Positions 1-7,100 of a stretch of 64,000 nucleotides of DNA are shown here, piece by piece; the stretch's first letter is position 1; the number at the start of each line of letters is the position of its first letter. The DNA is taken from NCBI GenBank assembly GCA_036675505.1, contig JAKFEW010000050.1, positions 1 to 64,000 on the forward strand, in the 5' to 3' direction. The notes under the pieces were generated by a model. It made no database searches. It was not told where the DNA came from and saw nothing but the letters and a program-made list of their open reading frames with translations. Both the position numbers and the translations under genes were made by a program. Source of the stretch: JAKFEW01 sp036675505 (GTDB lineage Bacteria > Cyanobacteriota > Sericytochromatia > S15B-MN24 > JAQBPE01).

Positions 1-104
1 GGGCAAGGTACCGCGGTCGCCGGAAGAATCTCTTCGATTTGAGGCGGCACGCCGCTGTCCACAACCTTCACCTGGTGGACCGGCTCTTGCGCGCCGCCTC
101 TTAA
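1..104 (+). CDS. C-terminal end of an unidentified reading frame cut by the window edge
   Basis: Frame 3 is open from the first base to a TAA at 102-104 and would encode about 33 residues, rich in Arg and Leu (RYRGRRKNLFDLRRHAAV then NLHLVDRLL). The pattern of a YRG-RRK stretch followed by an Ala-rich helix ending in Asn-Leu recalls the C-termini of DDE transposases of the IS4/IS5/IS1182 type, but this is an impression from a short fragment. No inverted repeat marking an element end was recognised between 104 and 198. It could equally be a chance open frame in GC-rich DNA. Confidence 0.25.
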   Translation, partial: ARYRGRRKNLFDLRRHAAVHNLHLVDRLLRAAS

Positions 105-198
105 TTGGTCAGGTCTCTAGCGCCCGCCGGCTGTGGGTAAGTAGCGCATGCCCGGCTGGGCCAGGTGGCCCGGCGCGCTCCGACCTCAGGAGTCCCGC

Positions 199-1563
199 AT
201 GCGCTTCACCCTGGCCGCCGCTCTGGCCTTCGTCACCACCGCCTTGCCCGCCTTCGGCGCGCCACAGCCGGCCTTCGCTGCCGAAGCGTCCGCAGCCCCG
301 GCGCCCATGAACTACCAGCGCAAGGCGGTCATGGTCTATGGCCAGGCCGACGACCCGATCACGAAGCTGCTGAAGAGCGATCTCATGAACGCGGGGCGCT
401 TCACCATGGCCGAGACCCCGCTCGCGGCGGCCGGCCAGCCGATCGACCAGTTCGTGAAGGCCGTCGGGATCCGCCGCGGCCAGCAGGGCAGCGCCTACGT
501 GCTCGTGCCGAGCCTTGCGTTCGGCGACACGCGTAGCACCAGCCCGCGCATCGACAAGGACGAGAACAAGGACGGCACCTGGCGCGCGACGACCTACGCG
601 CACCTCGAGGTGCCATACACCCTGACGCTCGCGCTCTACGACAGCGCCACCGGCCAGGGCGCAGGAACTGTGCAGTACACCGACACGCTGCAGCGCCGCT
701 TCGAGTACCGCTATGACGATCGCACCTCCACCGAGGCGATCCAGTACAAGGCCCACGAGATGGTGCGCGTCATGGCCCAGGAGGCCGGGCGGCAGGCGTC
801 CGCCGCGTTCGAGTCGCAGGCCGAGCGCGCGCGCGGCGGGCTGGTCGCGGGCATCGTCGAGCGGCTCAAGTCCCACCCGCTGTTCCGCCTCGAGGTGATG
901 GTGAGCGGCTGGTCCGACGTGAAGGAGCGCATCTACTTCAACCTCGGCAAGGACGTGCGCGTGAAGATGGACGACGGCTTCCGCCTGATGAAGGGCGATC
1001 GCCAGATCGGCTTCCTCAAGGTCCGCGACCTCGATGCGAACCTCAGCGGGGCCCAGCCGCTCTGGCTGGAAGAGACGCTCGCCACCACGGATCGCGTGAT
1101 CGAGGCGCCGAAGGCGATGTGGAACCACGGCCTGCGCATAGGCTACGCCTGGCTCGGCACCTCGATCGCCTCGTTCGGCTACGCCGGCGAGGTGAACGTC
1201 GGCCCGGCCTGGTTCGGTGCATCGGAGCGCTACGTGACCTTCGACGCGGCGGGCGTCACGAACTTCCAGTCGGGCGGCGCGGCCTTCAACCTCGGGTACG
1301 CCCAGAAGTACTTCCTGCGGCGCTGGGCCCTGCGGCTCGGCGGCAAGGCCGGCGTGATGGCCGGCGTCGCCGGCGACTTCCCGCTGCCGGGCGCGGCGAT
1401 CGCCACGGGGCTCGAGTACCACTTCAACGAGCACGTGCTGTGGGGCTCCGACGTCGACGTCGCGGCCTACTGGCCATACGTGTCGCTGACCGGGCCGCGG
1501 CCCGGCGAGACGGTTTACACCTTCGGCCCGATCGCGCGAACGGGACTGACGATCTTGTTCTAG
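199..1563 (+). CDS. secreted or outer-membrane protein of unknown function
   Basis: This 454-residue protein starts with a typical Sec signal peptide (MRFTLAAALAFVTTALPAFG, cleavage probably near residues 20-28). The ATG at 199 is preferred over the upstream in-frame ATG at 148 because an AGGAG-type ribosome binding site (188-192) precedes it by 6 bases and only this start exposes the signal peptide. The middle part has a segment (DVRVKMDDGFRLM, then IGFLKVRDL) resembling the small beta domain of flagellar assembly protein FlgT-like proteins, a weak similarity. The C-terminal 130 residues alternate aromatic and small residues and end in TGLTILF, as outer-membrane beta-barrel strands do. No enzyme motif is visible. 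It stands alone on the plus strand, with a minus-strand micro-ORF just downstream. Location in the envelope is inferred. Confidence 0.75.
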   Translation: MRFTLAAALAFVTTALPAFGAPQPAFAAEASAAPAPMNYQRKAVMVYGQADDPITKLLKSDLMNAGRFTMAETPLAAAGQPIDQFVKAVGIRRGQQGSAYVLVPSLAFGDTRSTSPRIDKDENKDGTWRATTYAHLEVPYTLTLALYDSATGQGAGTVQYTDTLQRRFEYRYDDRTSTEAIQYKAHEMVRVMAQEAGRQASAAFESQAERARGGLVAGIVERLKSHPLFRLEVMVSGWSDVKERIYFNLGKDVRVKMDDGFRLMKGDRQIGFLKVRDLDANLSGAQPLWLEETLATTDRVIEAPKAMWNHGLRIGYAWLGTSIASFGYAGEVNVGPAWFGASERYVTFDAAGVTNFQSGGAAFNLGYAQKYFLRRWALRLGGKAGVMAGVAGDFPLPGAAIATGLEYHFNEHVLWGSDVDVAAYWPYVSLTGPRPGETVYTFGPIARTGLTILF

Positions 1564-1596
1564 CCCGCCCCCTTGGCACCCTTCCCTTCCAAGGGT

Positions 1597-1659
1597 TCAG
1601 CGGATGCCGATCAGGCCCAGGACCACCGCCGACAGAAGCAACAGGGTCGATGGATCCAT
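1597..1659 (-). CDS. candidate 20-residue single-pass membrane micro-protein
   Basis: The minus strand carries ATG-to-TGA in 21 codons, giving MDPSTLLLLSAVVLGLIGIR, which is almost entirely one hydrophobic helix with a basic end. A perfect AGGAGG Shine-Dalgarno (complement of 1666-1671) lies 6 bases upstream of the ATG, better than at most large genes here. The size and layout recall one-helix accessory peptides such as KdpF, but no homologue was recognised and no partner gene is adjacent. AT-rich DNA at about 1690-1750 upstream could hold a promoter. Translation is inferred from the Shine-Dalgarno and composition only. Confidence 0.45.
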   Translation of the reverse strand: MDPSTLLLLSAVVLGLIGIR

Positions 1660-1783
1660 CGGAAGCCTCCTCGCGGCACAGGGCGTGTCTATGTGCGAGA
1701 AGGATAACTTACCAGTCTAGCGTTTACATATCTTCATTGTAACGCGATTGTGAACCCTTGCCCGCCGCATACGAGCTTGTGGC

Positions 1784-4090
1784 CTACTGCTCCGCCCGAA
1801 TGCCCGCCTCATCGGCAGCAGGGACGACCGCCGACGCCGTAATGCCATTGCCGATCGGCACGGCCTCGAGCTTCGGATACAGCACGAGCGGGGTGACCAG
1901 GCGCAGGCAGACGATCGCCGCCTCGTCGTCCAACGTCGGGTGGCCGACGAAGGTCTCGACGGTCTGGCGGATCGTCGCGACGACCTCCTCGGCGTTGCAG
2001 CCGGGACGCTCGCGCAGGCACTTCTCGAGCCGCTCGAGGCCGAAAGGCTCGCCGCTCTGGTTCTCGGCCTTGAGCAGCCCATCCGTGAAGAGCAACAGGC
2101 TCTCGCCCTCGTTCAGGCGCACGTGGCCCTGCTCGAGGCGGTCCGCGAAGAGCTCCTGGCCGACGCCGAGCGGCATGCCGCGGCCGCTCAGCATCGTGAG
2201 GCCGCCGCGCCGACCGAGCACGAAGGCGCCGGTGTGCGCCGCCGTGGCGTAGGAGACGGCGCCCGAGAGCAGGTCCACCTGGGCGTAATGGGCCGTGACG
2301 TGATCGCCCTGCGAGATGTAGTCGACGAGGTGGCGGTTCATGTCGAGCAGCGTGCGGCCCGGCGCCACCTGGTCCGCCGCGTGGGTGCGCCACAACAAAT
2401 TGGCGACGCCGCGGTAGATCAGCGCCGTGGCGTTGCGGCCGGTGGCGTCGCCGATGAAGATGCCGAGCCGCGACTCCGAGAAGAGCCTGAAGTCCGCGAA
2501 GCTGCCGCCCGGGTCGTCGCCCGGCAGGACCGCCTGGGCATGCTCGACCTGCCAGGGCGAGCGTACGGCGTTGCGGTCGAAGAGCTGCGCATGCGGACGG
2601 AAGCGCTCACCCACGACGCCGAGCAGCTGGGCCTTCTGGCGCTCGAGCTCGCGGCGGCGGCGGCGGTTGAGCAGCAGGCCTGCGCCCCACCAGGAGAGGC
2701 CGACGCCGAGCATGGCGGCGAGGGCGAGGGCCAGGGCGGCTTCGCGGCTCATGGGTGCGGCGGGGGAGGCCCCCTCACCGGCCCTGCGGGCCACCTCTCC
2801 CTGGGCGGGTTCGTGGGGGGGCTGGAAAGGGTTCGTGGGGCGGCTGGAAAGAGGGTAAGGTTGCTGTGGTTGGACCCTTCCCCTCTTTCCAGCTCCCCCA
2901 CGATCCCACCCGGGGGAGAGGTCCCGCGCAGCGGGGGTGAGGGGGTTCGCGGCGACCGCGATCGGCATCGGCAGCGTGATCCGCAGCGCGAGCGGCACAG
3001 GCACGCTGCGTCGGGTCTCGACCGGCGCCGCCGGGACGGCCTCGGCCGGCGCGGCCGCCGAAGCCACGGCCACCGGCGCCGCAGGCAGCGCCTCACCCGG
3101 CGCGAGCTTCACCTGTCGGCCATCTGCGTAGATCGCGATGCGCTGCTCGACTTCCGTCTCGCCACTGCCCGTGACCACGCCGCCCGGCGGCAGGTTGAGC
3201 ACGGTGCCCTTGATGAGGTTCGAGCGGTTCGGGATCTTCGCGCGGTTCGCCTGCCAGATCGCGTAGAACTGCGAGGCGTCGCCGTAGTACGTGCGCGAGA
3301 TCTTGTAGAGCGTGTCACCCGGCTTCACGACGTGCGTGGTGGCGGGCGCCGAGCCGGACTGCTTGACCGTGCGCGTGATGACGCGCAGCGGGCGCTCGAC
3401 CTTCGGCGCCGCCGGCTTGGCCGCCGCGCGGACGGGCAGCGTCGTCTCGGTGATGACTTCTGTCGACGTATGCGTGAAGTACGCCGTGTACTGTGCGCGC
3501 GCGTCGCCCGCCCCCGCCGGCACGACATCGGCAGCCGGCCGCTTGCCCTGCAAGGCCTCCACGAGGCCGCCGTCCGGCGGCTGGCCGATCAGGCCGGCCT
3601 CGTTCGAGGCCAGCACGCGCAGGCTGCCGCCGGCCTGGCCCACGCGCCCGGCGAGCTCGAGGGACACGCCCTCCTCGGCCGCGACGCGCTTCACCGTGAC
3701 GATCACCGCCTCGAGGTCCGCCACCGCGAACACGGCCTTCGCCAGCCGGGCCGCCCGCGCCGCTGCGTTCTTCTCCGCCTGCGCCGCGGCCGTGCGTGCG
3801 GCCTGGGCCGCCGCCTCCTGCGACGCCGCAGCCGCCTTACGCTTGGCGTCCGCGGCCCGATTCAGCTCAGCCGCCCGGTCCGCTGCCGCCTTGCCCGCCG
3901 CCGCCGCCGCCGGTCGCGCGAGCGCCGCAGGCGCCGCCCGCCCCACCGGCTGGACCGGCTGGCTGGCGAGCCAATACACCCCGCCGCCCACCAACGTTAT
4001 GTTCGTGAGACCAAGCAGGCCGAAAACGCCCCAGACCATGTTGGGTCGGGGCGCCTTCTTGATCGAGCGAAACTTGGATTCTTCCGTCAT
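1784..4090 (-). CDS. LysM-containing transmembrane PP2C (SpoIIE/RsbU-type) phosphatase
   Basis: The 768-residue protein has a membrane helix at about 20-42, an Ala-rich probable coiled coil (60-120), a LysM domain (about 253-300, VVKPGDTLYKI to KGTVLNLPPGG), a Pro-rich linker, a second membrane helix (451-474) and a SpoIIE-type PP2C domain (about 520-732). With both ends in the cytoplasm, LysM would sit outside and could bind peptidoglycan while the phosphatase is inside. The metal-site motifs GDATG (Asp548), FTDG (Asp670) and LDDE (721-722) are present, but the first motif reads PGGSFADF where the family usually has GGD, so one metal ligand may be missing (Ser530). Residues 382-443 are encoded by an inserted fold-back repeat. 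It starts 26 bases after the giant kinase gene, so the two are probably co-transcribed as a kinase-phosphatase pair. Confidence 0.88.
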   Translation of the reverse strand: MTEESKFRSIKKAPRPNMVWGVFGLLGLTNITLVGGGVYWLASQPVQPVGRAAPAALARPAAAAAGKAAADRAAELNRAADAKRKAAAASQEAAAQAARTAAAQAEKNAAARAARLAKAVFAVADLEAVIVTVKRVAAEEGVSLELAGRVGQAGGSLRVLASNEAGLIGQPPDGGLVEALQGKRPAADVVPAGAGDARAQYTAYFTHTSTEVITETTLPVRAAAKPAAPKVERPLRVITRTVKQSGSAPATTHVVKPGDTLYKISRTYYGDASQFYAIWQANRAKIPNRSNLIKGTVLNLPPGGVVTGSGETEVEQRIAIYADGRQVKLAPGEALPAAPVAVASAAAPAEAVPAAPVETRRSVPVPLALRITLPMPIAVAANPLTPAARDLSPGWDRGGAGKRGRVQPQQPYPLSSRPTNPFQPPHEPAQGEVARRAGEGASPAAPMSREAALALALAAMLGVGLSWWGAGLLLNRRRRRELERQKAQLLGVVGERFRPHAQLFDRNAVRSPWQVEHAQAVLPGDDPGGSFADFRLFSESRLGIFIGDATGRNATALIYRGVANLLWRTHAADQVAPGRTLLDMNRHLVDYISQGDHVTAHYAQVDLLSGAVSYATAAHTGAFVLGRRGGLTMLSGRGMPLGVGQELFADRLEQGHVRLNEGESLLLFTDGLLKAENQSGEPFGLERLEKCLRERPGCNAEEVVATIRQTVETFVGHPTLDDEAAIVCLRLVTPLVLYPKLEAVPIGNGITASAVVPAADEAGIRAEQ
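2770..2945. repeat. 176-bp fold-back (MITE/REP-like) element inside the phosphatase gene
   Basis: The ends form a perfect 10-bp terminal inverted repeat (CCCCCTCACC at 2770-2779, GGTGAGGGGG at 2936-2945). Next inside is a perfect 9-bp pair (ACCTCTCCC 2793-2801, GGGAGAGGT 2914-2922), then a near-identical pair around CGTGGGG-GCTGGAAAG and CTTTCCAG-CCCCCACG. The left arm contains a partial tandem duplication. The element keeps the host frame and codes for about 60 Pro/Arg/Gly-rich residues in the linker between LysM and the second membrane helix. Its internal core resembles the repeats at 32616-32762 and 54612-54641. Confidence 0.75.
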
Positions 4091-4116
4091 TGGGAACGGT
4101 CAGCTGAGCCGGGGAC

Positions 4117-7100
4117 TTAGGTCGAAGCCTCCTGCGGCTGCGCCTCCGGCTCGATATCCTTATGGTACACCACCACGCCCTCTTCCTCGATCATCTTGAT
4201 GAACTCAGGGCCAAGCGCCGGATCGAAGTGGGTGCCGATGCCCTGGCGGATGATGTTGAGCGCCTGCGAGAGCGGCATCGCCTCGCGGTAATCACGCTTC
4301 GAGGTGATCGCGTCGAAGACGTCGCCGAGGGCCATGATGCGGCCGCCCAGCGGGATCTCCTCGCCGGCCTGGTTGTTCGGGTAGCCCTTGCCGTCCCACT
4401 TCTCGTGGTGGGCGCCGGCCATCGCGGGGATGTGGCGCTGGTTCTCGTCGAAGTGGATCGTGTCGAGGATCTCCTTGGTGTGGACCACGTGGCGCTTCAT
4501 GATCTCGTACTCCTCGTTGGTGAAGGAGCCCGGCTTCATGAGGATCTGGTCCGGCGTGCCGATCTTGCCCACGTCGTGGAGCAGGCCGGCGATGCGGATG
4601 TTCTCGACCTCCTCCTCGGGCAGGCCGAGGCGGCGGGCCAGGCGCACCGAGTACTCGGTGACGCGGTACGAGTGGCCGGCCGTCAGCGGGTGCTTGGCGT
4701 CGATCGAGGCGCCCAGCGCGTGGACGAAGCTGTAGAAGGTCTTCTTGAGGCTGTCCGCGAGCTTCATCGTCTGGGCGTGGAGCTTGGCGTTTTCGATCGA
4801 GACCGAGGCGTGGCCCGCGATCGACTTGAGCAACTCGAGGTCCTTGTCGCCGAAGGCGTTGACCACGGCCTGCGAGTCGACGTAGAGCAGGCCGATGACC
4901 TGGCCCTTCGCGAAGATCGGCACGCACATGACCATGCGCAAGTTGAGCGCCATGATCGACTGCTGGAACTGGAACTCCTCGTCGTTCAGGGCGTCGGCCA
5001 CGTTCTCGGCCTCGCCGCTCTGCAGCACCTTGGTGCAGACCGACTGCGAGATCTCATGGTCATGATCGAGCGGCAGGCTGTGTTTCGTGTCGCGCGCGGC
5101 GCGCACGATGAGTTTGCGGCGGTCGTCGTCGAGCAGGAACAGGAAGCCGCGCTCGGCGCGCGACACCTCGAGCGTCATCTTCACGATGAGGTCGAGGACC
5201 TCCTCCATGTCGAGGGAGCCCGAGATGGTCTTCGAGAGGTTGTTGAGCATCTCGAGGCGCTTCGACTTCTCGACCCACTCCTGGTGGAGGCGGGCGTTCT
5301 CGATCGCGCCCGCGGCCTGGGCCGCGAGGCTCATCACCATCTCGAGGTCGTTCGGCGTGAAGTTCTCGTTGATCGACTGGCGGTCGACGTAGATCGCGCC
5401 GATCATCCGGCCCTTGATGCGCATCGGCACGCAGATGACCGTGCGCAGGTTGAGGTCGACGATCGACTGGCTCTGGTTGAACTGCGTATCCGACAGGGCG
5501 TCGAAGACGCAGACCACCTGCCCGGTGTTGAGCACCTTCTCGGCGATCGACTTGGAGAACTGCCAGTCCATCGGCGAGCGGCGGTCGACGTTCACCCGGC
5601 TGACCTGCGAGCGGATCTGGCCGTTCTCGAAGAACAGCAAGAAGCCGCGCTCGGCGCCCGTGAGCTCGACGATCATGTCCACGGCCTGCTCGAGGATCGA
5701 GTCGAGGTCCTGGATGTTGCTGACCGCCATCGAGAACTTGATCAGCTGCTCCATCCGGCGCGTGCTGAGCTCGAGCTCCTCGATGTGGCTGGACTGGCGC
5801 CCGACCGTCTCGGCGAGGATCTCGTATTCCTTGGCGATCGAGGCGACGCGCTGCGCTTCCGCGGCGGCGGCGCCGGCCGCGTTGTTCAGCTCCTTGCTGA
5901 CCCACTTGGCGCGCTCGCCCATGGGTGCGTCTTCCGGCATCGCCGGTGCGACATCGGGGATCGGGCCCATCGCGGACACGGCCGCCGCGGGCTTGGCGCC
6001 TTCGTCACGCTGGAGCTGCGCGCGCTCCATGAAGGAGAGGAAGTGCACCTGGTTCTCTTCCGAGAGCTGCTCGAGCAGGATGGCCTGCTTGGTCTTGGCG
6101 TCCTTGAGCCAGACCTTGGCCTTGGCGGCGTCGGTCGTGGACTTGGCCATACCGTGCAGCGCGACCGCCTCGAGCGCGGGCGCCGCGAGGTCGGCGCCGA
6201 GGTCGACGGCCTCCTGGAAGAAGCCCATCGCCTCGCCCTGGTCGCCCTTCGCGAGCGCCAGGTGGCCCTGCAAGTAGAGGCACTCGGCCTCCTGGTAGCT
6301 CATGCCGAGCTGCTTGGTCAGCTTCATGGCCTTGTCGAGGTGCTCGGACGCGGAGTCCAGCTTGTTCTCGAGCATGTCCATCCAGCCGAGGCCCTTCTCG
6401 GCCTTCGCCACCATGTGAGGCTCGCTGGCCTTCTGGGCGTGGTCGCGGGCGCGCTCGAAGTAGCTGCGCGCGGCGGGGTTCTCGCCGAGGCGGGCGTGGA
6501 TTTCGCCCATGAAGACCCACAGCTTGGTCTCGATCTCGGTGTTGCCGGTCGAGGTGACCAGGTCGCGCGCCTCCTGGGCGGCGCCGAGCGCCTCCTGCAG
6601 GCGACCCAGGTACAGCCAGGCCTCGATCACGTACGGGATGATGTACGAGAAGAGGTAGCTCGAGGTCTCGCGGGCCTTGGTTTCGCCGGCCTTGATCTGC
6701 TCCTCGGCCTGCTTGTAGCGGCCCTGGTAGAGCGAGGAAAGCGCGAGCAGCGCCATCGAGACGGGCAGCGCCTGCTTGTGGTTGACCTCGGCCGCCAGCT
6801 TGTGGCACTTCGCCGCGATCTCTTCCATCTTCACGAAGCTGCCCATGTCGAAAGACACGATCGCGTGGTTGAGCAGCGCGATGGTGGCGTCGTCGCGGCT
6901 GCCGAGCTCGGTCATGATCTCGCCGTAGCGGACCGTCGAGGCCTCGGCTTCGCGGTAGCGGCCAGACTGCATCTGGACGTTGGTGAGGAGCATGTAGGTG
7001 TAGCCCTCACCGTACTTGTCGCCGATCCGCAGCTGGATCTCGGTGGCCTCGGCGAGGTGCTTGAAGCCTTCCTCGCGGATCTCCGGGTTCATCGTCTTGA

